DNA from: Eubacterium plexicaudatum ASF492 | Lineage (GTDB): Bacteria > Bacillota > Clostridia > Lachnospirales > Lachnospiraceae | NCBI RefSeq assembly: GCF_000364225.2 | Contig: NZ_AQFT02000001.1 | Location: 4,359,501 to 4,423,500, forward strand | DNA: 64,000 nt | Direction of reading: 5' to 3' | Program-made: the position numbers and the translations under genes | Part shown: positions 35,471-43,900 of the stretch, in pieces | How the letters are laid out: every line of letters begins with the position of its first letter | Position numbering within the stretch: the stretch's first letter is position 1 | The notes under the pieces: model-generated | Told to the model about the DNA's origin: nothing | The model's database searches: none | Seen by the model: only the letters and a program-made list of their open reading frames with translations

Positions 35471-35992
35471 ATGGAAGGACAGATGGATATATTTGACTTC
35501 ATAGAAAAACCGAGGACACAGTTTGAGCAGTTGTTTGAAAAAATAAAAGATCCGGTAATGCTATGTGTTAATTGCTTATGCCAGTACTGTGCAAATAATG
35601 TGGAAGAAATATGGGGTAAGGTGAAACCGGAAGAAATACGGGAAAGCTGTTTTAACTGTGATGAATGCAGGACTTTTACCGGGCAGGCTGGACACAGGGA
35701 GCATTTACTTGAAGGCTGCAATAAGTTCGTGTTGTCGGAATATGGCGCAGAAAGGAACAGAAAAAGTTTAAGGTTATTAAGGGATGGAAGAATGGTGCAT
35801 AAAGAAAAATATTGTGCGTATTGGCATTGTGAGAGAAATGGAGGAACCACTTGTTGGGACTGGGGGAATAAGTGGGCGGGGATGATATGCCCAAATGATG
35901 AAAGGTGTGAAAAATACCGTACCTGTGTAAATTGTAATGGTGTCATGGGAAAGTGCCAGACATACAAGAAAGTAAAACGGGGCGAATTGTAA
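35471..35992 (+). CDS. Cysteine-rich hypothetical protein
   Basis: This 173-residue protein contains about 15 cysteines in pairs (CVNCLCQYC, CFNCDEC, CPNDERCEKYRTCVNCNG), probably two or three zinc modules. Its start is ATG 35471 or the preceding TTG-type codon. The last 35 residues are encoded by a 108-bp segment that is repeated at 36454-36561. No family is recognised. Confidence 0.6.
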   Translation: MEGQMDIFDFIEKPRTQFEQLFEKIKDPVMLCVNCLCQYCANNVEEIWGKVKPEEIRESCFNCDECRTFTGQAGHREHLLEGCNKFVLSEYGAERNRKSLRLLRDGRMVHKEKYCAYWHCERNGGTTCWDWGNKWAGMICPNDERCEKYRTCVNCNGVMGKCQTYKKVKRGEL

Positions 35993-35995
35993 TGG
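35888..35995. repeat. 108-bp direct repeat, copy A
   Basis: It spans the end of the cysteine-rich gene and the first codon of the next one. It matches 36454-36561 over its full length with about ten substitutions and no gaps. Confidence 0.85.
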
Positions 35996-36423
35996 ACAGA
36001 AAAGAACACATGTGGTTTTTCTTCCAGTTCCTACAGGAAGTTGAAAAAGGGATGTCTAAAGAGGAAGAGAAACAGGTTATGATCGAAAAAGCCATTAATC
36101 TGAAGCTGATGTGTGATTATGCTGTCAGCTGTTCCTATGGTGATATTGTGCTGATCATCTGTATGCTGCACGATTATGTGAAAATGCTGGATGAGCTTCG
36201 GGCGGATGATATCCAGTACCAGGCATATTACCGCAAAAAGTTTATGAAAATGGCCGACAGGCTGGCGGCACAGATCTGCTATGACTATGATGAAGCAGTG
36301 GAAAAATGCAGGAAAAAACAGCAGAAGAAGGAAAGCAATAGCGATGTTGGGGAAGATGGATTGTCACAGCTTATCAGACGCGATTTCAAAGCATCGAAGA
36401 AAAATGAGGGAGGCGAAGAATGA
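35992..36423 (+). CDS. Hypothetical helical protein
   Basis: A 143-residue protein from ATG 35992, overlapping the previous stop (TAATGG). It is helical and rich in charged residues, with a basic C-terminus (RRDFKASKKNEGGEE). No motif is recognised. The gene lies between the two copies of the 108-bp repeat, so gene plus repeat may have been duplicated and one gene lost. Confidence 0.55.
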   Translation: MDRKEHMWFFFQFLQEVEKGMSKEEEKQVMIEKAINLKLMCDYAVSCSYGDIVLIICMLHDYVKMLDELRADDIQYQAYYRKKFMKMADRLAAQICYDYDEAVEKCRKKQQKKESNSDVGEDGLSQLIRRDFKASKKNEGGEE

Positions 36424-36447
36424 CAAGACAGCAAAAAATGGGTGGGA

Positions 36448-36564
36448 ATGGACTGCCCAAATGATGAAAGATGTGAAAAATATCGTGTGTGCGCAAATTG
36501 TAATGGCGTCATGGGAAAGTGCCAGACATACAAGAAAGTAAAACGGGGCGAATTGCAATGGTAG
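36448..36564 (+). CDS. 38-residue cysteine-rich remnant (repeat copy)
   Basis: ATG 36448 opens a short frame, CPNDERCEKYRVCANCNG then VMGKCQTYKKVKRG, nearly identical to the C-terminus of the protein ending at 35992. It could be a free-standing mini zinc protein or only the leftover of a tandem duplication. The ribosome site is weak. Confidence 0.4.
   Translation: MDCPNDERCEKYRVCANCNGVMGKCQTYKKVKRGELQW
36454..36561. repeat. 108-bp direct repeat, copy B
   Basis: It matches 35888-35995 and sits just before the AAA ATPase gene. The reading frame of the cysteine-rich module is kept. Confidence 0.85.
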
Positions 36565-36577
36565 AAAGGGGTAAAGA

Positions 36578-37489
36578 ATGGGATTGACAGTAAATCAGCT
36601 GAGGCTTATACGGGCAATAGCAGAAAACAGAACAATAGAAATAAAGGACTATGCGTTAGCATGCCTTGCAGAAGATACAACGCAGAAAAACCATTATCAG
36701 GTGGAAAAGTACAAAAAGATTCTGCAGTCAGGCGGCAGGAAGCTGATGGAGCTTCCGCCAAATCTGGCTGGAATAGCTGTTATGGAGGATATAGGCAGTT
36801 TTAAGGAAAATAGGTATTTCCTTTCAGAAAGGGAGCATTCAGTTGCAGAACTGATCGTGCGGATGAATGATGTCAGCATACAGCTGATGGAAAGGGGCGT
36901 GCAGTATCTGAATGCAACACTTTTATATGGCGAAAGCGGTACCGGGAAGACGTCATTCGGGCGGTATATAGCATACAGGCTGGGCCTGCCTTTCATGTAC
37001 ATAAATTTTTCTCGGATGATAGATTCCCATATGGGCGGTACGGCAAAGAACCTTGCCAGGATATTTGATTTTGCACGGCAGAATGAATGTCTGCTGATGC
37101 TGGATGAAATTGACTGCATATCGGTAAAACGGTCTGCTGTCAGTGACGGGTCTGGAAGCGGGGCAGAACTGTCCAGAACAACTATAACACTGATGCAGGA
37201 GCTGGATAATATTTCTAACAAGCATATTATAATAGGTGCCACGAACAGGATTGATGACATTGACCCGGCATTAAAACGCAGATTTACAGAAAAGCATGAA
37301 GTGAAAAAGCTGGCTGCGGATGAAACAAAGGAGTTTATAAACAGGTTTGTAGAAAGTGCGGGATTTCATGTGGCAGATGATGAACAGTATTATGCCTGGA
37401 CAAACCATACACAGGCTGAAATAGTCATACATCTTACAAAATGCATGGCAAAAGCCTTAATGGAGGGACAGGAAAAACTGCAGATATAA
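36578..37489 (+). CDS. AAA-family ATPase
   Basis: This 303-residue protein has an N-terminal helical region (residues 1-100) and an AAA module: Walker A YGESGTGKTS, Walker B LLMLDEID, sensor I GATNR, and an arginine-finger segment PALKRRF. It resembles the FtsH/CDC48-like single-AAA proteins found in phages and conjugative elements, which remodel protein complexes. No protease domain is attached. The start follows GAAAGGGG. Confidence 0.82.
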   Translation: MGLTVNQLRLIRAIAENRTIEIKDYALACLAEDTTQKNHYQVEKYKKILQSGGRKLMELPPNLAGIAVMEDIGSFKENRYFLSEREHSVAELIVRMNDVSIQLMERGVQYLNATLLYGESGTGKTSFGRYIAYRLGLPFMYINFSRMIDSHMGGTAKNLARIFDFARQNECLLMLDEIDCISVKRSAVSDGSGSGAELSRTTITLMQELDNISNKHIIIGATNRIDDIDPALKRRFTEKHEVKKLAADETKEFINRFVESAGFHVADDEQYYAWTNHTQAEIVIHLTKCMAKALMEGQEKLQI

Positions 37490-37541
37490 TGGGCAAAATC
37501 CAGTAAATGCGGAAGAAGATCGGAAAGGAAGGCAGAGAGTT

Positions 37542-37721
37542 ATGGATGCACTTGGATATAGGAATTTCTGCATGGCCTGCTGTTATAGCAGGAATGAAAA
37601 CGGTGAAGCGGTATGCAGAGGGGAAAACAGCAGTTTTTACGGGCTTCCGGTTAAAAATGTGCTGAACGCTCCGTGTATTAAAAAGGAGCCGGAAAGGCAG
37701 GAAGCGGGGGATAAACTGTGA
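37542..37721 (+). CDS. Small cysteine-containing protein
   Basis: A 59-residue protein from ATG 37542 with CMACCYS and further cysteines. Its stop overlaps the GTG start of the DUF6011 gene (GTGA), so the two are coupled. No family is recognised. Confidence 0.55.
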   Translation: MDALGYRNFCMACCYSRNENGEAVCRGENSSFYGLPVKNVLNAPCIKKEPERQEAGDKL

Positions 37722-37921
37722 TATGCTTAATCTGTGGTAGAAAACTGAGCAGCCCGAAAAGCCTGGAACTTGGATATGGCCCGGTCTGCTACGGGAAAGT
37801 GTCGGGCAGTTTAAAAGCGGCAAAGAAAGCAAAAGCAGGTACATCCCATCCGGTACCGGAAGTTCCTTGTTACGATATACCAGGACAGATGGAGCTGAAA
37901 GATTATCTGGCGGATTTATAA
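37718..37921 (+). CDS. DUF6011-like zinc-binding protein
   Basis: This 67-residue protein starts CLICGRKLSSPKSLELGYGPVC, the compact zinc module of DUF6011, common in phages and actinobacterial and Clostridia islands. It may bind nucleic acid. It starts at GTG 37718, overlapping its neighbour by 4 nt. Confidence 0.7.
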   Translation: MICLICGRKLSSPKSLELGYGPVCYGKVSGSLKAAKKAKAGTSHPVPEVPCYDIPGQMELKDYLADL

Positions 37922-37964
37922 GGAAAAGGAGAGCGCTTTCGCAACCCTCCAACAGACAATGATA

Positions 37965-37985
37965 TTCTATCATAATCTGATAGAA
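37965..37985. promoter_or_regulatory. Palindrome before the sigma-like regulator
   Basis: TTCTATCA-TAATC-TGATAGAA, a perfect 8-bp inverted repeat 31 bp upstream of the regulator's start. It is a candidate operator for autoregulation. Confidence 0.4.
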
Positions 37986-38015
37986 AATGGAAGTAAAATA
38001 TGGAGGGCAATCAGC

Positions 38016-38606
38016 ATGGATCATGTAAAAACAGACGGAAAAATTCTGGTAACATTAACACAGGATCAGTTAAAAGATATATACGAAAAAGCGGCTGCTA
38101 TTGGCGCAAAGGAAGCCGTTAAGACATACGAGCAGGAACGGAAAAAAGAACTTGGAAAAAGGGCGGACAGAAGGCTGAGAAACACAAAACTGCTTCTCAG
38201 GAATTATCATATGCTGAAAGAGCACGCAGAAAATTCTGTGTTTGGCCGTACACAGATGGAAGAATCTGCAATGGATATACTGGAATCTATGATGTCAATC
38301 TACAATAATGAAGTCATTATTGAAAGCATTAAACGCAGCGCAACCAGAACGGCAGTAATCGTATCGCATATCGAAACAATGTTCGAGTTGTATGCGGCGT
38401 ACTGTGACAAGTCACAGAACAAGGATATTGATATGAGGCGGTATGAAGTAATCTGGGATATGTATATGGCAGAGGACACTTTATCAGTGAAAGAGATAGC
38501 GGAAAAGCAGAATCTGTCAAAAGACAGCGTTTATGCAGATCTGAGAGTAGCAACCGAAAGATTGACAGCCCTGATTTTTGGCGTGGATGGCTTGTATGTA
38601 CGTTGA
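38016..38606 (+). CDS. Sigma-like HTH regulator
   Basis: This 196-residue protein begins at ATG 38016. Its C-terminus carries a sigma-region-4-like HTH (YMAEDTLSVKEIAEKQNLSKDSVYADLRVATERL). The same signature, KDTVQNDIRMA and KETVYADIKKM, occurs in the protein at 51823-52674. In phages such late regulators often control the packaging and structural operon. Here it lies between early genes and the symporter/terminase segment, which fits a late-gene activator. Confidence 0.7.
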   Translation: MDHVKTDGKILVTLTQDQLKDIYEKAAAIGAKEAVKTYEQERKKELGKRADRRLRNTKLLLRNYHMLKEHAENSVFGRTQMEESAMDILESMMSIYNNEVIIESIKRSATRTAVIVSHIETMFELYAAYCDKSQNKDIDMRRYEVIWDMYMAEDTLSVKEIAEKQNLSKDSVYADLRVATERLTALIFGVDGLYVR

Positions 38607-38631
38607 AGCCACCGGCTCAAAAAAGTTTCCA

Positions 38632-38660
38632 TTGACATAACAGTATGAAAGTGGGAAAAT
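38632..38660 (+). promoter_or_regulatory. Possible promoter of the symporter cassette
   Basis: TTGACA (38632-38637), 17 bp, GAAAAT (38655-38660). The -10 is weak. A terminator-like hairpin at 38692-38723 follows, so transcription from here would have to pass it. Confidence 0.35.
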
Positions 38661-38691
38661 TGTATTCGTAAAATTCTAAATCATATTTCGG

Positions 38692-38723
38692 AGGAAGTCT
38701 GCGGTTGTCAGGCTTCCTTTTTT
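38692..38723 (+). terminator. Intrinsic terminator or attenuator before the symporter gene
   Basis: AGGAAGTCTG (38692-38701) pairs with CAGGCTTCCT (38709-38718) with a 7-nt loop and TTTTTT after. It may end the regulator transcript or attenuate the downstream cassette. Confidence 0.7.
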
Positions 38724-38803
38724 ATGCAGTTTTTCCGGGAAAGAAGACGGCGGATAAAGGAAAAGCATGAAGCTCCTCCAGAATCACGAAATGGAGGGAT
38801 CAA

Positions 38804-40188
38804 ATGAATAAGGCTTTATTTGTACTGTCTGCCTACACGCTGATGATGCTTGGGGCAACGGTACTTATGACAAAAAAGAGAATCATGCAGAAAGATTCTG
38901 TGTCGGAGACAGGAATGCCGGATGGGGAATGTCAGCGCTCAGTATTGCTGCAACATGGATTTGGGCGCCTGCGCTGTTTACATCAGCAGAGAATGCATAT
39001 GCCAGAGGCTTTGCAGGGCTTTTCTGGTTCCTTGCGCCCAATGTGGTATGTATGGTGCTGTTTATTCCATTTGCAAAAAGGATAAGGAAAGAAATGCCAG
39101 AAGGAATCACATTGTCTGGCTATATGTATCAAAGATATCAATCGAAGGCGGTCAGGAATGTGTACCTGTTCCAGCTTTGCGCATTGTCTGCACTGTCAAC
39201 GGGAGTGCAGCTTTTGGCTGGCAGCAGGATATTCAGTATATTGACAGGGCTTCCATTTGTGGCTGTCACAATCATGATGGCGGCGATTGCGTTATCGTAT
39301 TCCCGGTTTTCAGGAATCAAAGCGTCCATGCTGACAGATGCTGTCCAGATGGTTTTTATGCTGGCCGTAAGCATTGGTTTCGTTGTCTTTGGTGTAAAGA
39401 ATGGCGGAGGGGTGGAAACGCTCGTTATGGGGCTGGGAGGGGCCGCAGGGGATGCCAATTCTTTGTTATCTGCAAGAGGATTGGAAATATTTCTGGAGTT
39501 TGGCCTTCCGGCTGCAATCGGGCTTCTATCCGGGCCATTCGGGGATCAGAGTTTTTGGCAGAGAGCTTTCAGTATCAGGAAGGACAGGATAGGATGGGCA
39601 TTTTTGGCCGGAGCCCTGCTGTTTGGCATTGTTCCGCTGTCTATGGGTATCCTCGGTTTTGTTGGTGCAGGCATGGGGTATGACGCGGCAGATACAGGGG
39701 TTATCAATTTTGAGCTGGTAAATGCCCTGCTCCCGGCATGGGCAGTCATACCATTTTTATTTATGATTGTATCCGGGCTGTTGTCAACGATTGACAGCAA
39801 CCTGTGCGCGGTTTCGTCGCTCACAACAGACATTGTAAAGGAAAAGGCACTTGGAAGGATGAAACTGTCTATGGTTTTGCTGCTGGCAGTGGGGATTGTG
39901 ATAGCCAATATACCAGGGCTGACAGTGACACATTTATTTTTGATGTATGGAACGCTAAGAGCTTCTACGTTATTGCCCACGGTATTTACCTTGAAAGGGA
40001 TAAACCTGGAGCCGCGAGGCGTGGTTATAGGGATTATGTCAGCAATGGCTGTCGGGCTTCCGGTATTTGGGTATGGCAATATCAAAGGGATTGCAGCATA
40101 TAAAACCGCAGGCAGCCTTTTGACAGTGCTTCTTTCCGGTGTACTGGCTCTGATGATAAGCAGAAGGCGGGGTGTCAGGAATGGGTGA
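38804..40188 (+). CDS. Sodium:solute symporter family protein (apparent -1 frameshift near start)
   Basis: The protein (about 460 residues, the normal SSF size) has around 12 membrane helices. ATG 38804 opens the first helix (ALFVLSAYTLMMLGATVLM) in frame 0. From ENHAERFCVGDRNAGWG onward the coding sequence is in the -1 frame, with SIAATWIWAPALFTSAE and GLFWFLAPNVVC helices typical of SSF. The switch is an in-phase A AAA AAG at 38872-38878. The substrate is unknown. Its stop overlaps the ATG of the PAPS-reductase-like gene, so it is coupled to a sulfur-type enzyme cassette. Confidence 0.75.
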
Positions 40189-40344
40189 TGTGCTTGGCAG
40201 GAAACAGCGGATTAAAAATGATGACTGGATACAGGCTCTTGCAAAAATTGAGAAGCTGGTGCAAAAGAAAGAACTGGATCGGCTGGCTGAAAAGACGGTA
40301 AAAGAGATCCGAAAGAAAACCAGAGGAAAGATAGCTGCTTATGC
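40184..40344 (+). pseudogene. PAPS-reductase-like protein, 5' fragment (disrupted)
   Basis: ATG 40184 overlaps the symporter stop (ATGGGTGA). The frame gives a basic helical N-terminus (GRKQRIKNDDWIQALAKIEKLV) up to GKIAAYA and is broken by transposon copy 2. Removing the transposon and one 7-bp repeat joins it in frame to YAWSGGKDS at 43908 and restores a protein of 260 residues. Confidence 0.8.
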
Positions 40345-40508
40345 TGTAGCCCAGCAAATTAAAGTTCCTATCTCCCGCACAAAAACGTCAAATTATAATC
40401 TCAATTTTTATACACTGTCTATAAAAGTGTGCTACAGGAGGCGGCACGTTTTCCTCTTGACCATCCCATGTCATTCCGATATAGTTTTTATGGAACAAAA
40501 AAAGAGAA

Positions 40509-40538
40509 AGAACAGCCCCTTCCACAGTTCGTTCTTTC
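40509..40538. terminator. Hairpin near the transposon copy 2 left end
   Basis: AGAGAAAGAAC-type left arm pairs with GTTCTTTCTCT, as in copy 1 at 32850-32889. The conserved position in both copies suggests a function such as insulation from outside transcription. Confidence 0.5.
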
Positions 40539-40613
40539 TCTCGCATACCAGTGTGCCTGCCTTATACGGGATCATGTCCCTCTCATGAGGATCCGGCACC
40601 ACCGACATATATT

Positions 40614-41207
40614 ATGATAAGAGAAAATTCCCTGTTTTGCAAGCTGGTTCGTATAAAAAGTTCATCAAAGATCCTGTTCGATTCCTTTATGGCCGGATTC
40701 CGTTCGGAACTGCAGACCTGTCCCTGCTGTGGGGGAAAGGGATCCTGCCGCATCCATGCCTACTATGACCGCTCCCTGGTGGACTTTATAGGCGGCACCC
40801 AGGTCCGCCACAGCCTCTGCATCATGCGCCTTATCTGTACCTGTGGCCATACCCATGCCATCCTCCCGGACTTCATCATTCCCTACTCCGGCTACGGCCT
40901 GTTCTTCCTTCTACGTGTCCTGGCGGAGTATTTCCTGCGCCTTTCCACTGTGGAAAGGCTATGCGAACGCTTCGGCATCACCCTTTCCCAGCTGCGCCGA
41001 TGGCTGCAGCTCTTTCGGGTGCAGAAGGAAGATTGGCTCGGCGTGCTTTCCTCCATGGAGGTTTCCGGCCTTTCCTTCCTTAAGTCCCTGCTCACGCAGC
41101 CGGCTTATTCGGATTTCGCCTCCGCCTTTGTCCGCCGTTTTACAAAGTCCTTCCTCCAGTCCCATAAAAATCCGGCGCCTTACTGCCAACAGGTGTTCGG
41201 CCCATGA
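40614..41207 (+). CDS. DUF6431 zinc-ribbon protein of the transposon (copy 2)
   Basis: From ATG 40614 (MIRENSLFCKLVRIKSSS) the 197-residue protein has CPCCGGKGSC and CTCGH zinc-site cysteines, a helical middle, and an HTH-like RFGITLSQLRRWL. It occurs as first gene in both transposon copies. Tn7/Tn5053 relatives use a zinc-finger TniQ/TnsD protein to pick targets, and this one may play that part; I see no sequence proof. An upstream in-frame start is possible. Confidence 0.7.
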   Translation: MIRENSLFCKLVRIKSSSKILFDSFMAGFRSELQTCPCCGGKGSCRIHAYYDRSLVDFIGGTQVRHSLCIMRLICTCGHTHAILPDFIIPYSGYGLFFLLRVLAEYFLRLSTVERLCERFGITLSQLRRWLQLFRVQKEDWLGVLSSMEVSGLSFLKSLLTQPAYSDFASAFVRRFTKSFLQSHKNPAPYCQQVFGP

Positions 41208-41297
41208 ACTGTTTTCCTCCAACCACACGCCATGGGCATGGCTTTCCTCCCGTTTCTGCCCCATAATGGGGGAAAACCACTTAAGGAGGACATTTCT

Positions 41298-42605
41298 ATG
41301 GACAACAATCAAAAAAAACTTTCAGACGCAGCCGCCATGGCGCAGTTCCGCCTCGCTCTCATAGCGCCGGTCATCCATGGCCTTTATCCGGATGCGTCCA
41401 GGAACGCCTATTACCAGAGAGTCACGGAAAAGCCCCTCGCCCTGCCTGACGGCTCCGTGTTCCAGTACAGCCCCAAGACCCTCAGCAAATGGGTGTCCCT
41501 CTACCAGAACGGCGGCATCGACGCCCTCATGCCGCAGGAGCGTTCCGATAAGGGCTCCACACGGGTACTCCCAGACACGGCCATCGAGGAGATCTACCGC
41601 CTCAAGGAGGCCTTCCCACGGCTGAACGCTACACAGATCCACCGGCACCTCGTTGAAGAAGCCTTCATCCCTGCCACAGTCAGCGTCTGCGCCGTCCAGC
41701 GCTTCGTCAGGAAACATGACCTGAAATCGGCACGCAACCCCGGCATGCGGGACAGGAAGGCATTTGAAGAAGATGCCTTTGGGAAGATGTGGCAGGCCGA
41801 TACCTGTTACCTGCCTTTTATCACGGAGGACGGACGGCGCAGGAGAGTCTACTGCATTATGATTATTGATGACCATTCCCGTTTTCTGGTGGGCGGCGGC
41901 CTCTTCTATAACGATAATGCCTATAACTTCCAGAAGGTGTTGAGGGATGCCGTGGCCGCCCATGGAATCCCGGCGAAGCTCTATGTCGACAACGGATGCA
42001 GCTATTCAAATGAGCAGCTCTCCCTCATCTGCGGCTCCATCGGGACGGTCCTTTTGCATACAAAAATTCGTGACGGCGCTTCCAAGGCTAAGATAGAACG
42101 CCAGTTCAGGACGCTGAAAGAAACCTGGCTCTATACACTGGACATGGATTCCATCACCTCGCTGGCGCAGTTTAACGGGCTGCTTAAGGACTATATGCGC
42201 ACCTACAATACGTCTGTCCATTCCGGTATTGGCACCACGCCCATGCAACGCTACCAGCAGACACGCTCCTCCATCCGAAGCCCTAAGTCCAGGGAGTGGC
42301 TGGAGGAATGTTTCCTGAACCGCATCACCAGGAAGGTGAACAAGGACTCTACCGTCTCCATCGACAAGGTGTCCTATGACGTTCCCATGCAGTTCATTTC
42401 TTCAAAAGTGGAGATCCGTTTCCTGCCGGACGACATGTCCTCCGCCTTCATCCTTTGTGAGGGGGCGCATTACCCCATCCGGCCTACGGATAAGAACGAG
42501 AACTGCAGGACGAAACGCAACAACACGCCCTCCATCGATTATTCAAGGATCGGGGTGAGGTCTGATGTTCCGTTCCTACTATGGGCTTTCCTTCAATCCC
42601 TTTGA
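41298..42605 (+). CDS. rve-type DDE transposase of the transposon (copy 2)
   Basis: This 435-residue protein starts at ATG 41298 after AAGGAGG. It has an N-terminal HTH (SPKTLSKWVSLYQNGGIDAL), a second HTH (NATQIHRHL), and the integrase core with catalytic residues in MWQADTCYLPF, LYVDNGCSYSN and KAKIERQF. A Mu-C-like beta domain follows (DKVSYDVPMQF). Its 3' end overlaps the ATPase gene by 41 nt. It resembles IS481/TniA-type transposases and would make the cut-and-join reactions. Confidence 0.9.
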   Translation: MDNNQKKLSDAAAMAQFRLALIAPVIHGLYPDASRNAYYQRVTEKPLALPDGSVFQYSPKTLSKWVSLYQNGGIDALMPQERSDKGSTRVLPDTAIEEIYRLKEAFPRLNATQIHRHLVEEAFIPATVSVCAVQRFVRKHDLKSARNPGMRDRKAFEEDAFGKMWQADTCYLPFITEDGRRRRVYCIMIIDDHSRFLVGGGLFYNDNAYNFQKVLRDAVAAHGIPAKLYVDNGCSYSNEQLSLICGSIGTVLLHTKIRDGASKAKIERQFRTLKETWLYTLDMDSITSLAQFNGLLKDYMRTYNTSVHSGIGTTPMQRYQQTRSSIRSPKSREWLEECFLNRITRKVNKDSTVSIDKVSYDVPMQFISSKVEIRFLPDDMSSAFILCEGAHYPIRPTDKNENCRTKRNNTPSIDYSRIGVRSDVPFLLWAFLQSL

Positions 42606-43371
42606 CAAACAGAACGCAAGAGAAAAGGACCGGTTCCTCTCAAAGGACATCTCCGAGATGACGTCCCGCCTGGACTACTTAAAGGACACAAGGGGTATAG
42701 GACTCTTTACCGCACGCCCCGGCATGGGCAAATCCTTCGCCCTGCGCTGCTTTGCAAAGAACCTCAATCCAAACCTCTACCACATGGAGTACATCTGCCT
42801 CTCCACCGTCAGCGTCATGGAATTCTACCGCCAGCTCTGCTCTGTCCTGGGGCTAGAGCCAAGGGGCGGCAAGCCTGGGATGTTCCGCGCCGTACAGGAG
42901 CAGATCCTCTACCTTTACAAGGACAAGAAGCAGCCCCTCCTCCTGGCCGTCGATGAGGCACAATACCTCTCTACCGGCATCCTGGAGGACATCAAGATGC
43001 TCATGAACTATGGGTATGACTCCCTGAACTGCTTCACGCTCATCCTCTGCGGCGAGCCCCACCTGAACAGCACCCTGAAAAAGCCCGTCCATGAGGCCCT
43101 GCGCCAGAGGATCACAGTGCACTACAACTTTTCCGGGCTCTCAGACTCCGAAGTGGCGCAGTACATCCTCCACAAGATCGCCTGTGCCGGAGGCGCAGCC
43201 TCCATCATCGACCAGGCGGCGCTTTCTGCCGTCCACAGTCACTCCCAGGGGAGCCCCCGCCTGGTGGACAACCTGATGACCGACGCGCTGACTCTAGGGG
43301 CACAGATGGACAAGAAAGTGATCGATACGGATGTCATCCTGGCTTCTGTCAGCAGCCAGAATCTCGGATAG
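42565..43371 (+). CDS. ExeA/TniB-like AAA ATPase of the transposon (copy 2)
   Basis: This 268-residue ATPase opens with YGLSFNPFDKQ, the ExeA-family signature, then Walker A TARPGMGKS, Walker B LLLAVDEAQYL, and sensor region ILCGEPHLN. In Tn5053/Tn7/Mu systems such ATPases bind target DNA and recruit or activate the transposase. It is translationally coupled to the transposase by overlap. Confidence 0.9.
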   Translation: MFRSYYGLSFNPFDKQNAREKDRFLSKDISEMTSRLDYLKDTRGIGLFTARPGMGKSFALRCFAKNLNPNLYHMEYICLSTVSVMEFYRQLCSVLGLEPRGGKPGMFRAVQEQILYLYKDKKQPLLLAVDEAQYLSTGILEDIKMLMNYGYDSLNCFTLILCGEPHLNSTLKKPVHEALRQRITVHYNFSGLSDSEVAQYILHKIACAGGAASIIDQAALSAVHSHSQGSPRLVDNLMTDALTLGAQMDKKVIDTDVILASVSSQNLG

Positions 43372-43383
43372 GAGGAATGGAAC

Positions 43384-43707
43384 ATGAATTATACCTGTAT
43401 CCTGAAAAGCGGTTCCCGCAAGGAGACCTGGACGGGGCAGATCATCCTGCTGAGCACGGGGAACGGATGGTATGAAGCTGAGATCAATGGGCGGGGGACT
43501 TACTTCCACATCCTCGCCGGACGGCATAAATATGGGAACTACCTGTGCATCCCTAACCATGATGTAGGGTGCGAGCTCTCCGATTTCTCCGATATCTTTT
43601 GGAATGAAGAAAGGATCGGCTCCCTGATGCGGAAGGTGGATGCAGTGACTGTCGCCACCGGCCTGGTTCATCTTCCTGTTCTGGCCGACAAGCAGGAGAA
43701 AAACTAA
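43384..43707 (+). CDS. Transposon accessory protein (copy 2)
   Basis: A 107-residue protein, ATG 43384 after AGGAGGAATGGAAC, highly conserved with the copy 1 product (26779-27102). The conserved part centres on FHILAGRHKYGNYLCIP. It is beta-rich, with no membrane segment. The family is unrecognised. Conservation in both copies shows it is part of the element and not cargo. Confidence 0.7.
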   Translation: MNYTCILKSGSRKETWTGQIILLSTGNGWYEAEINGRGTYFHILAGRHKYGNYLCIPNHDVGCELSDFSDIFWNEERIGSLMRKVDAVTVATGLVHLPVLADKQEKN

Positions 43708-43900
43708 ATTTTTCATATGGGCCGTGTGTCTCATGATGGGATCCATGGCCTTTTGCATTTCAGGCGGAAAAACAATACCGACAACAACGTGCAGCATTTT
43801 TGACAGGACTATGCATTTGCAGACAGCACTGCGCAGTCAATAGGATAAATGTCGGAAAAATAATTCGCTGTTTGCGTTTCCATCAATTTGCCGTCCGACA

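Larger units (their letters stand above)
40345..43900 (+). mobile_element. Four-gene DDE transposon, copy 2 (apparently intact)
   Basis: A 3,556-bp element with ends TGTAGCCCAGC at the left and the complement of TGTCGGACGGC at the right, matching copy 1. Direct repeats CTTATGC (40338-40344 and 43901-43907) flank it. It carries four intact genes in one direction: DUF6431, rve transposase, ExeA/TniB-like ATPase and a small protein. The combination of transposase plus AAA ATPase resembles Tn5053/Tn7/Mu-like systems, but the gene content is distinct. Confidence 0.85.
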
